This document shows, piece by piece, positions 43,836-51,827 of a DNA stretch of 64,000 bases. The notes below the pieces were generated by a model. The model saw only the letters and a program-made list of their open reading frames with translations. It made no database searches and was not told the DNA's origin. Position numbers and translations under genes: made by a program. Position 1 is the first letter of the stretch. The number at the start of each line of letters is the position of its first letter. Source of the DNA: Pseudomonas guariconensis (GTDB lineage Bacteria > Pseudomonadota > Gammaproteobacteria > Pseudomonadales > Pseudomonadaceae); the NCBI RefSeq assembly GCF_015680235.1, contig NZ_JADLJL010000019.1, forward strand, positions 31,279 to 95,278, given 5' to 3'.

Positions 43836-43849
43836 TTGACGCGGATCAA
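43836..43849 (-). promoter_or_regulatory. Anr/FNR box of the small-protein gene
   Basis: On the minus strand the sequence reads TTGATCCGCGTCAA, matching the Anr/FNR consensus TTGAT-N4-ATCAA at 9 of 10 positions. With the box centred at -41.5, transcription would start near 43801, leaving an 80-nt leader before the 42-codon gene. The box overlaps the stop codon of the upstream LysR gene. No clear -10 hexamer stands out at the expected place. Confidence 0.75.
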
Positions 43850-44751
43850 GCGCAAACGCTGCCTGCCGACGGTCGGTCAATTGTTTCCCCTTGTTGCACA
43901 TCGATCCAGGCCTGCAGGTTGGCGCCACACATGCCCTGACGCCACATCAGCCAGGTGACCGCATGGTCGAAGGGTGCCTGCAGGCGGTGGGCACGAACCT
44001 GGTCACGGCCCGGCAGACTGTCGAGCATGGACTGCGCCATCAGCGCCACCCCGGCCCCGGCGATCACACAGGCCAGCATGCTCTGGTACGACTCGATCTC
44101 CATGACCCGGCCCATGGGCGTATGGTCATGGGCATACCAGGCCTCCAGGCGCATGCGATAGGAGCAGCCCTGACGGAAGGTGAACACCGCCTTGCCGGCC
44201 ACGTCCCGGGCACTGCGCACCGCAGGATGCTCAGGTCGTGTGATCAGCACCAGCACCTCCTCGCACAGCGGTACACCATCCAGGCCGGCCAGGCTCGGCG
44301 GGCCATCCACCAAGGCAGCGTCCAGGCGATGCGCCAGCAGCCCTTCGAGCAACTCACCGCTGGGCGCCGCCCGCACCTGCAGGTTCACAGCTGGGTAGGC
44401 CTGGTGATAGCGGGCCAGCAAGGTCGGCAAATGAATCGCCGCGGTGCTGTACATGGTGCCGAGGGTGAAATCGCCGGCCGGCTGGCCGCCCTGCACTGCG
44501 GCCACGGCCTCGTCACGCAGGGCGTGCAGGCGGTTGGCGTAATCGAGCAGAACCTTGCCCGCCGGCGACAGTTGCAGGCGCTGGCGCTCGCGCAGGAACA
44601 GCTCGACGCCCAACTGCTCCTCCAGCTGGCGCAAGCGGGTCGACAGGTTCGACGGCACCCGGTGCAAGCGTTCGGCGGCCCGGGTCACCGACCCCTCTTC
44701 GGCAACGGCCTGGAAGATACGCAGTTGGCTGAACTCCATGACTTTCTCCAA
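43846..44751 (-). CDS. LysR-family regulator
   Basis: This 301-residue LysR-type regulator has its helix-turn-helix in FSQLRIFQAVAEEGSVTRAAERLHRVPSNLSTRLRQLEEQLGVELFLRERQRLQLSPAG. An internal ATG at 44739 (MEFSQLR) fits the family start slightly better. It is divergent from an MFS gene, and the intergenic LysR-type box at 44776-44790 suggests that it controls that gene. The effector is unknown. Confidence 0.9.
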   Translation of the reverse strand: MEKVMEFSQLRIFQAVAEEGSVTRAAERLHRVPSNLSTRLRQLEEQLGVELFLRERQRLQLSPAGKVLLDYANRLHALRDEAVAAVQGGQPAGDFTLGTMYSTAAIHLPTLLARYHQAYPAVNLQVRAAPSGELLEGLLAHRLDAALVDGPPSLAGLDGVPLCEEVLVLITRPEHPAVRSARDVAGKAVFTFRQGCSYRMRLEAWYAHDHTPMGRVMEIESYQSMLACVIAGAGVALMAQSMLDSLPGRDQVRAHRLQAPFDHAVTWLMWRQGMCGANLQAWIDVQQGETIDRPSAGSVCA

Positions 44752-44775
44752 AACAGAACAACTTGATCATCATTA

Positions 44776-44790
44776 TTCAATTTTTTTGAA
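44776..44790. promoter_or_regulatory. candidate LysR-type operator
   Basis: TTCAA-TTTTT-TTGAA is a perfect inverted repeat containing a T-N11-A motif, between the divergent LysR and MFS genes. Confidence 0.5.
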
Positions 44791-44845
44791 AGTCAATCCG
44801 CCCTACCCTGCCCTCTATCGTTTTCACGGGTTCAGGAGTTGCCGC

Positions 44846-46015
44846 ATGTCTCCCTTCGTACAACTGTTGGCCAGCGCCGTGGCCCTGATGATGGCCATGG
44901 GCATCGGCCGCTTCGCCCTGACTCCGCAGTTGCCGCGTCTGATCGCCGAGGGCCAGTTCGACCTGACTGCCGGCGGCCTGGTGGCAGCCGCCAACTACCT
45001 GGGCTACTTTCTCGGCGCAGTGGACGGCATGTTCGCCCGCCGACCGGCCCAGGTCCGCCTGCGCCTGCACGCCGGCCTATGGCTGTGCGTATTGCTGACC
45101 CTCGCCTCCTGGGCGGCCCACGGCTTCTGGAGCCACCTGCTGCTGCGCTTCGGGACCGGCGTGGCCAGTGCCTGGGTACTGGTCATGATCACCAGCCTCA
45201 GCCAACAACTGGCCGCCACCCACGGTCGCCCTCGCCTGGGAGCGCTGGTATTCGCTGGACCCGGCATCGGCATCGCCGTCACCGGCCTGCTCGCCCTGGG
45301 TGCCCATTTGATGGAGCAAGGGTCGGCGACGTTGTGGCTGGTCTATGCGGTAGCTGCCCTGGTGATGCTGTTGGCCGTGCTGCCCTGGTTGCCCCGGGCG
45401 CAACCAGCCACGGCGGTTGCACGCGCGCTCCACGATGACGCCACCCAGCCGGGCATCGGGCGATTGGGGATGGTCTATGGGCTATACGGCATCGGCTACA
45501 TCCTGCCGGCGACCTTTCTGTCGCAGATGGCCAGCCAGCAGTTCCACGGCCAGTGGCAGGCCGACCTGTTCTGGCCGGCGTTCGGCCTGGCGGCTGCGTT
45601 GGGGGTCGTGCTGGTCAGCGTGCGGCGCCCGGTTCGCACGTCCCGATGGTTGAGCGCGACGCTCTGGCTACAGGGCCTGGGGGTATTGGCCTGCCTGTTG
45701 GGCAACGGGTTCGGCCTGGCCTTGGGCGTGCTGCTGTGCGGCGCGCCGTTCCTGGCCTGCATGCAGTTGGTGATGCAGCGCTCGCGGGAACTGGCCCCTC
45801 ATGCCACCCAGCGCAACGCCGGGCTGCTCACCGTCTGCTTCGCCCTCGGCCAGCTCAGCGGGCCGCTGCTGGCGGCAGTGAGCACCCATTACGGTGGGAG
45901 CCTGCAACCTGCCCTGCTGCTTGCTGCGAGTGGGCTAGGGGTCGCGGGAGTGCTGGTGCTGGTTGGCCAGCGTCGGGGGCGGCTTCAGCCCGCCGGGCGT
46001 TGTGCTTCGGCTTGA
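44846..46015 (+). CDS. YbfB/YjiJ-family MFS transporter
   Basis: This 389-residue transporter has twelve hydrophobic segments. The N-terminal MAMGIGRFALTPQLPRLIAEG and GGLVAAANYLGYFLGAVDG and the second-half YGIGYILPATFLSQMA are hallmarks of the YbfB/YjiJ group. AGGAG lies 7 nt before the ATG. The substrate is unknown; regulation by the divergent LysR protein is inferred from arrangement. Confidence 0.9.
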   Translation: MSPFVQLLASAVALMMAMGIGRFALTPQLPRLIAEGQFDLTAGGLVAAANYLGYFLGAVDGMFARRPAQVRLRLHAGLWLCVLLTLASWAAHGFWSHLLLRFGTGVASAWVLVMITSLSQQLAATHGRPRLGALVFAGPGIGIAVTGLLALGAHLMEQGSATLWLVYAVAALVMLLAVLPWLPRAQPATAVARALHDDATQPGIGRLGMVYGLYGIGYILPATFLSQMASQQFHGQWQADLFWPAFGLAAALGVVLVSVRRPVRTSRWLSATLWLQGLGVLACLLGNGFGLALGVLLCGAPFLACMQLVMQRSRELAPHATQRNAGLLTVCFALGQLSGPLLAAVSTHYGGSLQPALLLAASGLGVAGVLVLVGQRRGRLQPAGRCASA

Positions 46016-46020
46016 TGACG

Positions 46021-46075
46021 CCGGGGCTGCCTTGCAGCCCTTCGCGGTACAAGGCCGCGCCTACAGGTCCTGCGC
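46021..46075. repeat. terminator hairpin and REP-like core
   Basis: GGGGCTGC-CTT-GCAGCCC followed by CAAGGCCGCGCCTACAGG separates two converging genes. The same arrangement of hairpin plus GGCCGC...CTACAGG core recurs near 8949, 37013 and 61166. Confidence 0.7.
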
Positions 46076-46087
46076 AACCGCGCCTGT

Positions 46088-47014
46088 TCAACCGACCATC
46101 TTGCGCAATTGCTGGCGCACCCAAGGCTCGGCGCTGACGAGGATGACCCCGCACAGCACCATCACCGCGCCCAGCACGAAGTTCAGGCTGAGCGGCTCTC
46201 CCAGCAACACCACACCAAAGGTCACGCCGAACAGTGGCGTGATGAAGGAGAACACCGCAAGGTTCGAAGCCAGGTACTTGCGCAGCAGCCAGAACCAGGT
46301 CAGGTAGCTGATGAATGACACCACGACGGCCTGGAACAGCACGCTGCCCACGGCCAGGGGCGTGAAGGTGACCATGCCCACCTGCCCGCTGATCGCAGCG
46401 ATCAACAGCAACCCGACGAAGCCCACCAGCAGCTGGTAGAACAACGTCAGGTCGGCAGGCGCCTCCGACAACCGCGATCCGCGCACCACCACCGTGGTCG
46501 CGCCCCAGGCCAGGCCCGCCAATACACCGAAGGCATCGCCGAGCAGCACCCGGCCATCGAGCTGCTGCAGCGACACGCCACCGGCAAAGGCCATGGCGAT
46601 GCCGCCGAACGACAGCAGGATGCCTAGCCACTGCAACAGCCGCAGCCGCTCGCTCGGCAACATGAAATGCAGCCCCAGGGCCGTGAACACCGGTGCGGTG
46701 TAGAGGAACACCGACATGTGTGCTGCAGAAGTCAGCTTCAGGCCCTCGGCGATGAACAAGAATTCCAGGCCGAACAATACGCCGGAGAGCAAACCGGCGC
46801 GCCAGGTGCTGCTCACCATGCCCCAGCCACCTCGCCAGCACACCAGCAGCCCCACCAGTACCGCGGCGATACCGGAACGCAGCGCCGCCTGCATCACCGG
46901 GGCGATGTCGCTGGCAGCCCATTTGATCATCACCTGCTGGCTGCCCCAGATCAGGCACAGCACCAGCATCACCTGCAGGGCGAAGGCATCGGTGTTCTTG
47001 CGGACCGCGCTCAT
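46088..47014 (-). CDS. EamA/DMT-family transporter
   Basis: This 308-residue, ten-helix inner-membrane protein has two EamA repeats. The N-terminal repeat has LVLCLIWGSQQVMIKWAASDIAPVMQAALRSGIAAVLVGLL and FIAEGLKLTSAAHMSVFLYTAPVFTALGLHFMLPSERLRLLQWLGILLSFGGIAMAF. The C-terminal repeat has LASNLAVFSFITPLFGVTFGVVLLGEPLSLNFVLGAVMVLCGVILV. The substrate is unknown. Confidence 0.9.
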   Translation of the reverse strand: MSAVRKNTDAFALQVMLVLCLIWGSQQVMIKWAASDIAPVMQAALRSGIAAVLVGLLVCWRGGWGMVSSTWRAGLLSGVLFGLEFLFIAEGLKLTSAAHMSVFLYTAPVFTALGLHFMLPSERLRLLQWLGILLSFGGIAMAFAGGVSLQQLDGRVLLGDAFGVLAGLAWGATTVVVRGSRLSEAPADLTLFYQLLVGFVGLLLIAAISGQVGMVTFTPLAVGSVLFQAVVVSFISYLTWFWLLRKYLASNLAVFSFITPLFGVTFGVVLLGEPLSLNFVLGAVMVLCGVILVSAEPWVRQQLRKMVG

Positions 47015-47119
47015 GGGCGGCCCCCTTGGCGTATCGATGGCATGGGCAAGGTCTCGACAATGGCAGACAAGCGCCGATTATCGGGGGGCAGCCTCCCCCA
47101 CGCCAGTCTCAAAACGACC

Positions 47120-47512
47120 TCAGGCGATCTGAGCTTTTGCCGCCACCTGTTCGAACGTCGTCTCGTCCAGGGCATCGTCCTGCTCGTCGAGCACCTGGCG
47201 CGGGTGTTCGAAGCCGGGAATGCTACTGTCGATCAGGCTGAGCAGGCGCGAGCCACGCTCGGTGAGGACAAAATTCTCGCCGTTGCCACCGTCCTCTTCC
47301 GGCCGGCTCTCGATGAAGCCGCGCTCGAAGAGGATTTTCTCGTACTCGCAGGCGCGGGTCTTGAGATGGTCCAGGTCGCCCACCGGTTGGCCGGTAGCGG
47401 CAAGCGCCGCCGCGTGCTGCTCGGCATAGGGCCGTGGCGTGAAGCTATGGCCGGCGCTGTTCTGCACTTCATGCAACAGACGCTCGACCAGGTCCCAGTC
47501 GTAGGTGCTCAT
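47120..47512 (-). CDS. conserved hypothetical protein, 130 residues
   Basis: I do not recognise a named family with confidence. The protein begins MSTYDWDLVERLLHEVQNSAGHSFTPRPYAEQHAAALAATGQPVGDLDHLKTRACEYEKILFERGFIESRPEEDGGNGENFVLTERGSRLLSLID. The pattern of a helical N-terminus, a two-strand segment (GFIESRP...GENFVLTERG) and LLSLID looks like a winged-helix domain of the kind seen in DUF2513 and related phage-type proteins. AGGAGG lies upstream. Similar genes occur in other pseudomonads, from memory. It lies between an exporter and a toxin-antitoxin pair. Confidence 0.75.
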   Translation of the reverse strand: MSTYDWDLVERLLHEVQNSAGHSFTPRPYAEQHAAALAATGQPVGDLDHLKTRACEYEKILFERGFIESRPEEDGGNGENFVLTERGSRLLSLIDSSIPGFEHPRQVLDEQDDALDETTFEQVAAKAQIA

Positions 47513-47587
47513 GGAGGTGGCCTCCTGCTGTGAACGGTTGGGGTACACAGCATGGGACCGAGAGGGGTATCGGGTGTTCCAAGCGAA

Positions 47588-47842
47588 TCAGCGATTCTGC
47601 TGATGGGTTTGCATATAGCGGCGCAGAAGCTGGTTGATGCGTGTCTGGTAGCCCGTCCCCTGGGCCTTGAACCAGGCCAGCACATCTGCATCCAAGCGGA
47701 TGGTTACCGCTTGCTTCGCTGGAACATGCAACTCGGCCTCACGGAAGAATTCATCGTCAAGTTCTGGGATGTCCGATGTATCAATATCGTCGTCCCTCTG
47801 CTTGGCGAGCCGGTTCCAATCAGTTTTCGAGGCTTTCGACAT
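47588..47842 (-). CDS. brnA: BrnA-family antitoxin
   Basis: This 84-residue antitoxin has an N-terminal SKTDWNRLAKQRDDDIDTSDIPELDDEFFREAEL segment and a C-terminal ribbon-helix-helix (KQAVTIRLDADVLAWFKAQGTGYQTRINQLLRRYM), typical of BrnA. It overlaps the 3' end of brnT by 23 nt, in the toxin-first order usual for this family. BrnA neutralises BrnT and represses the operon. Confidence 0.92.
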   Translation of the reverse strand: MSKASKTDWNRLAKQRDDDIDTSDIPELDDEFFREAELHVPAKQAVTIRLDADVLAWFKAQGTGYQTRINQLLRRYMQTHQQNR

Positions 47843-48098
47843 AACGTCGCGTCTCCCGTTTGGTAGCTTTTCGTGCGGAAATGATGCGGATCACATTGCC
47901 TTCTCGTTCTGTATGAACGACCACGCCGACCATGCTGTGGAGCCAGCCCACACTGATCCAACGCCTCTCACCATAATCCTCCCGTTCGTCGCGCATTGTC
48001 AGTAAAGGATGTCGGAACATATCCGTTACATCATTGAAATCGATGCCATGTTTACGAATATTCAAACGATTTTTATGTGCGTCCCATTCAAAGCGCAT
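47820..48098 (-). CDS. brnT: BrnT-family ribonuclease toxin
   Basis: This 92-residue RelE-like toxin starts MRFEWDAHKNRLNIRKHGIDFNDVTDMF and ends RIISARKATKRETRRYVESLEN, both BrnT hallmarks. Catalytic-site Lys/Arg residues in ISARKATKRE and the aromatic WISVGW segment are intact, so the toxin looks active. A GTAC-ATACACG-GTAC inverted repeat at 48121-48135, 23 bp upstream of the start, may be the BrnA operator. Confidence 0.92.
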   Translation of the reverse strand: MRFEWDAHKNRLNIRKHGIDFNDVTDMFRHPLLTMRDEREDYGERRWISVGWLHSMVGVVVHTEREGNVIRIISARKATKRETRRYVESLEN

Positions 48099-48120
48099 GG
48101 AACGACCCGCATTTACTTTT

Positions 48121-48135
48121 GTACATACACGGTAC
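48121..48135. promoter_or_regulatory. inverted repeat upstream of brnT, possible BrnA operator
   Basis: GTAC at both ends of a 15-bp stretch (GTAC-ATACACG-GTAC), overlapping a TATGTA -10-like hexamer on the minus strand. This is weak evidence by itself; position and family autoregulation make it plausible. Confidence 0.4.
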
Positions 48136-48230
48136 TCCCTCTGAGCGAACGAGACTAGAGGGGCATCCTAAGCATCACAACGCCCAGAGCAGCGATTCGG
48201 ACCCGGACTACAGGCCAAGGTGAATACGCT

Positions 48231-49046
48231 TCAGCTGTTCTTGACCAGATAATTGATGAACAGCCGGAACAGCTCCGCATGGCTGGAGATTCCCAGCCGT
48301 TGGCAGATGTTGTGCCGGTGCACCTTGACAGTGCCTTCCGAGATCCCGAGGCTGCGGGCAATGGACTGGCTGCTGTGCCCCTGCAGGATAAGCTTGGCGA
48401 CATGCCGCTGGGTTTCGGTCAGCTGGCCCTGGAGGATATCGACGAAGGCATCCTCCAGCGGGCTGTCCGATGCCTGCGGGTCGGCCAACGCCTCGGCGTA
48501 GCGCAGGCGCAGGTGCTGGCTGAACACGGCATCGATCAGCGCCGCCAGGTCACTGAGCTGGTCCCGTTCGACAGGCTCGAAAGCGCCCCGGTCCAGGCCC
48601 CGCATCAAGGAATAGACCAGCGCCGTGCGGGGCTGCACAGGCACGATGAAGCCGATCTCCTCGATCAAGCTGCCGTGGTGCGAGGAGACACACGGGTGGA
48701 TGTCGCGGGAAATGGAAAAACCCGACGCATAGAAGCTGTCCGGCGCCAGTTCGCTCATGCGCCAGACACCGCCCGGGTGGTTATTGGTGCAGGCTACGTA
48801 GAACGGGTCGAGCAGGTAGCCACCACGCAGGTAGGCCTTGAGCGTGCGTTCGGCGACGCGCTGGTGGTAGCCGTCATGCACCAGCAACGCGGGCTGGTTG
48901 AAGCGAAACAGGTAGGCGCAGCTCATGTCGAAGCCGACCACCGCCTTGAGCGCCTCGTCCAACGCCGGGCCCAGGGCGTCGCTGCCGATACTGCGGATGA
49001 CGGTGGCCAGGCGGCTGGCCTCTTCGCTGTTCATGTCTGCGTTCAT
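48231..49046 (-). CDS. LuxR-type transcriptional regulator
   Basis: This 271-residue protein has a C-terminal LuxR/FixJ helix-turn-helix (LTETQRHVAKLILQGHSSQSIARSLGISEGTVKVHRHNICQRLGISSHAELFRLFINYL). The 180-residue N-terminal region is not an obvious autoinducer-binding, receiver or PAS domain. The start could be the ATG at 49046 or 49034. It lies 90 bp downstream of and on the same strand as eutH and an SDR gene, which it probably controls. Confidence 0.88.
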   Translation of the reverse strand: MNADMNSEEASRLATVIRSIGSDALGPALDEALKAVVGFDMSCAYLFRFNQPALLVHDGYHQRVAERTLKAYLRGGYLLDPFYVACTNNHPGGVWRMSELAPDSFYASGFSISRDIHPCVSSHHGSLIEEIGFIVPVQPRTALVYSLMRGLDRGAFEPVERDQLSDLAALIDAVFSQHLRLRYAEALADPQASDSPLEDAFVDILQGQLTETQRHVAKLILQGHSSQSIARSLGISEGTVKVHRHNICQRLGISSHAELFRLFINYLVKNS

Positions 49047-49136
49047 GCCTTGGCGGGTCCTGGTCGAGCGGCGATCGAACATGCCGCCCGGAGGCGCACG
49101 GCGCACTCCAGGCGGCATTGAACGCTGTTGACGGTA

Positions 49137-50369
49137 TCAACGCAATGGCGCGCTGACCTGCTGCATCTCCGCCTGCTGCTCTTCACGCCCCAGCTCCAGT
49201 GCCTTGGGCACCGCCAGCCAGTAGGCCAGGAGCATGCCGAGCAGCCCGCCGGAGAGCTTGCCAACGATCAACGGAAGGATCAGCGTGGGCTGGAAGTTGG
49301 CCGAATAGGCCAGGTGGTCACCAAAGGTGAAGGCCGCGCAGACGGCAAAGGCGATGACCAGCACCTTGTCCTTGGGCGGCATGTCGGCCACCAGGCGGAA
49401 CATGGCGAGAATATTGGCCGAGGCCGCGAGGATGCCCGCCGCGCCCACCGGGGACAGGCCCAGCTTCGATGCCACAACCTCGATCGGCTTGGAAAGGAAG
49501 CGCTTGATCAGGTAGACCATCGGGAACGCGCCGCACAGCATGATGCCCACATAGCCGGCGATCTCCAGGGCGCGGAACTGGTCCTCCTTGTCGGCGATGA
49601 TCGGCGCGAACCCCCAGCTGCCGAACACCGAAGTGAACACGCCGGTGAAGTATTCGACGATCGAGGCCACCAGCACCAGGGTCACCAGCATGTACATCAC
49701 CTGCCCCAGCTTGAGGAACAACTTGACCATCAGGTTGGGGAAGTAGCGCAGTGCCGCGGCCAGGGCCACGCAGAACAGGATTAGCGGCGACAGGTTGCGC
49801 AGCAGCGATGGCAGCGTGAAGTTCAGCGCCTGGGTAGCGGCACCGGCCGTGGCGATGTCCGGCCGTACGCCCAGCTCGAGTACCTGCATGCCCATGGCGA
49901 TCATGACGATGCTGACTGGGATGCTCAAAAGGCCCGCCATGATGCCCAGGGCCATGTACTTATGGTCGGCCTTGTTGAGCATGGCCAGGCCCACCGGGAT
50001 CACGAAGATCACGGTCGAGCCGCACTGGAAACCGGTGATCAAGCCGAGAATCCAACCCTCGGGGCTGTGGGACAACGCCTGGGCCAACTGATAGCCGCCC
50101 AGGTCCGAGGCGATGAAGATCGGCCCAGCGATCCCGGCATCGGCGCCCATGGCCAGGAACAGCGGGCCGATGAGCTGGCTGATGAAGCTGGAAATGAAGG
50201 GAATGGCGGCCATGATGCCCGCCACGGGAATGAAGATCGGGCCAATGCTGTGCAGGCCGGCGGTGAACTCCTTGGCGAGTTCCGATTCCGCGTCGATGAT
50301 CGATGCAATGGCGCCCACCACGGCGCAAGCCATGATGATGTAGATGACGTACGTGCCTATGTTTTCCAT
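49137..50369 (-). CDS. eutH: EutH-family ethanolamine permease
   Basis: This 410-residue polytopic protein has the length of EutH (about 408). The N-terminus NIGTYVIYIIMACAVVGAIASIIDAESELAKEFTAGLHSIGPIFIPVAGIMAAIPFIS and the segments LIGPLFLAMGADAGIAGPIFIASDLGGYQLAQAL and AAFTFGDHLAYSANFQPTLILPLIVGKLSGG are EutH-family. EutH imports ethanolamine at low pH in enterics. No eutBC lyase is in this window. Proximity to an alcohol/sugar-type SDR suggests the substrate may be ethanolamine or another amino alcohol. Confidence 0.9.
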   Translation of the reverse strand: MENIGTYVIYIIMACAVVGAIASIIDAESELAKEFTAGLHSIGPIFIPVAGIMAAIPFISSFISQLIGPLFLAMGADAGIAGPIFIASDLGGYQLAQALSHSPEGWILGLITGFQCGSTVIFVIPVGLAMLNKADHKYMALGIMAGLLSIPVSIVMIAMGMQVLELGVRPDIATAGAATQALNFTLPSLLRNLSPLILFCVALAAALRYFPNLMVKLFLKLGQVMYMLVTLVLVASIVEYFTGVFTSVFGSWGFAPIIADKEDQFRALEIAGYVGIMLCGAFPMVYLIKRFLSKPIEVVASKLGLSPVGAAGILAASANILAMFRLVADMPPKDKVLVIAFAVCAAFTFGDHLAYSANFQPTLILPLIVGKLSGGLLGMLLAYWLAVPKALELGREEQQAEMQQVSAPLR

Positions 50370-50480
50370 CTGCTGCCTCGGTCTTGTGGGTTTTGTGATA
50401 TGGGCAGTTGAAGAGCGGTGTGACTGTTGCCGTTGTTCTTGTTTGGCAGCCCGGCAACGCGGCGACGTGCCGGGCCTGGC

Positions 50481-51245
50481 TTACAGGGCGGTGTAGGCGT
50501 TGTCCACGAACAGGTGCGAACCGTTGACGAAGCTTGCATCGTCGCTGGCCAGGAACAGCGCGGCGGCCGCCACTTCCGAAGGCTCGCAGAGCCGGCCTTG
50601 CATGGTGCGGATATCATCGTCCGAGGCATCCACGCCAAAACCGCGCAGCAGGTCCAGCTCGCGCCGGCCATGGGCGGTACCGATAAAGCCTGGGCAGATG
50701 GCGTTGCTGCGGATGTTCTGGTCGCGGAATTCCACCGCCAGGGCACGGGCGAACATGTGGCAAGCCCCCTTGGTGGTGCAATACAGGACTTCCATGGGCG
50801 TGCCCACCACCGCCGAGATCGACGAGGTGCAGATGATGCTGCCGCCACCTGCGGCCAACATGCCTGGCAGTACTGCCTTGGTGACCAGGAACATGCTCTT
50901 GACGTTGACGCTCATCAGGCGGTCCCAATCGGCTTCGCTGGTTTCCAGGAACGGCCCTGCGGCGATGATGCCAGCGTGGTTCATCAGCACGGTAATCGCG
51001 CCGAAACACGCCTGCGCCTTGCTCACCGCCTGGTGAACCTGCTCGGCCACCGAAACATCGGCAGCCACGAAGCAAGCTTGGCCACCAGCCTCGTTGATGC
51101 GCTGCGCCACGGCCTCGCCCTGGCTGGTCGGCAGGTCGAGGATCGCCACCTTGGCGCCCTCGGCGGCGAACAGTTCGGCTGCCGCCAGGCCACAACCGCC
51201 TGCGCCACCGGTGATCAATGCGACCTTGCCATTCAATCGACCCAT
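50481..51245 (-). CDS. SDR-family oxidoreductase
   Basis: This 254-residue short-chain dehydrogenase has an N-terminal GxxxGxG-type motif (ALITGGAGGCGLA, with an extra Gly) and a DLP segment at the cofactor-specificity position. It has NHAG in place of NNAG, catalytic Ser in CTSSIS and YCTTK as the YxxxK pair. PGFIGTAHGR follows. It should be an NAD(P)-dependent alcohol/ketone oxidoreductase. AGGAGC lies 7 nt before the ATG at 51245; the frame upstream to 51344 is unsupported. It is the first gene of an SDR-eutH-luxR run. Confidence 0.92.
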   Translation of the reverse strand: MGRLNGKVALITGGAGGCGLAAAELFAAEGAKVAILDLPTSQGEAVAQRINEAGGQACFVAADVSVAEQVHQAVSKAQACFGAITVLMNHAGIIAAGPFLETSEADWDRLMSVNVKSMFLVTKAVLPGMLAAGGGSIICTSSISAVVGTPMEVLYCTTKGACHMFARALAVEFRDQNIRSNAICPGFIGTAHGRRELDLLRGFGVDASDDDIRTMQGRLCEPSEVAAAALFLASDDASFVNGSHLFVDNAYTAL

Positions 51246-51316
51246 TTCGTCTGCTCCTAGGCTGAAATCAGCTGTTACGTTTTCAGCCCACGCTAGGGTG
51301 CAGGTCGCCATGCGTC

Positions 51317-51336
51317 CATATATCTCAGGGTATATG
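51317..51336. promoter_or_regulatory. inverted repeat upstream of the SDR-eutH-luxR run
   Basis: CATATA-N8-TATATG is a perfect inverted repeat with an 8-bp spacer, 72 bp upstream of the SDR start. A third TATATG half-site is at 51355-51360. It is a candidate binding site for the LuxR-type protein. Confidence 0.5.
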
Positions 51337-51455
51337 AGTCGCAACTAATTGTTTTATATGGATAAAGTTAAGAGAAGCGTGCCGAACGGCAATCGATCTG
51401 AACTTCCAGGCGGCGAGCCTTTCAACCGGGTATATCCCTGCTGGAGATCGAACGG

Positions 51456-51728
51456 ATGAAACGGTTACTGCCCCTGGCCTGTGCCAGCGCACTGTTGTAC
51501 GCCTTGCCCAGCTGGGCGTGCACACCGGAGGAAGCCACCCAGAAACGTGAGGAACTGGCCGGGCTGGTCACCCAGTTGACCGAGCAGGACCCGCAGAAGG
51601 CCAAGGAGATCAACGAGGAACTGCAGGGCATGGACCTGGGCACGGCCAGCAAGGACCTGCCGGACAAATGCCAATTGATCGACAAGCGGATCAAGGAATT
51701 GAAAGAAGCGGAGAAAAAGGCGGACTAG
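51456..51728 (+). CDS. small exported protein, 90 residues
   Basis: A signal peptide (MKRLLPLACASALLYALPSWA) precedes a 69-residue Lys/Glu-rich helical domain: CTPEEATQKREELAGLVTQLTEQDPQKAKEINEELQGMDLGTASKDLPDKCQLIDKRIKELKEAEKKAD. Two Cys (one immediately after the cleavage site, one near DKC) could form a disulfide. Similar proteins occur in pseudomonads but the function is unknown. It is divergent from the SDR gene. Confidence 0.82.
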   Translation: MKRLLPLACASALLYALPSWACTPEEATQKREELAGLVTQLTEQDPQKAKEINEELQGMDLGTASKDLPDKCQLIDKRIKELKEAEKKAD

Positions 51729-51734
51729 CAATAC

Positions 51735-51822
51735 AGGGGCCGCTACGCGCCCCATCACGGGCAAGCCCGCTCCCACAGGTTCACAGCGCTCTCAAGGGCT
51801 GCGCTATACCTGTGGGAGCGGA
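51735..51822. repeat. REP pair
   Basis: GGGGCCGCTACGCGCCCC hairpin, then GGGCAAGCCCGCTCCCACAGG (51759-51779), and the inverse CCTGTGGGAGCGG (51809-51821). It sits between converging genes. Confidence 0.85.
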
Positions 51823-51827
51823 GGTGC

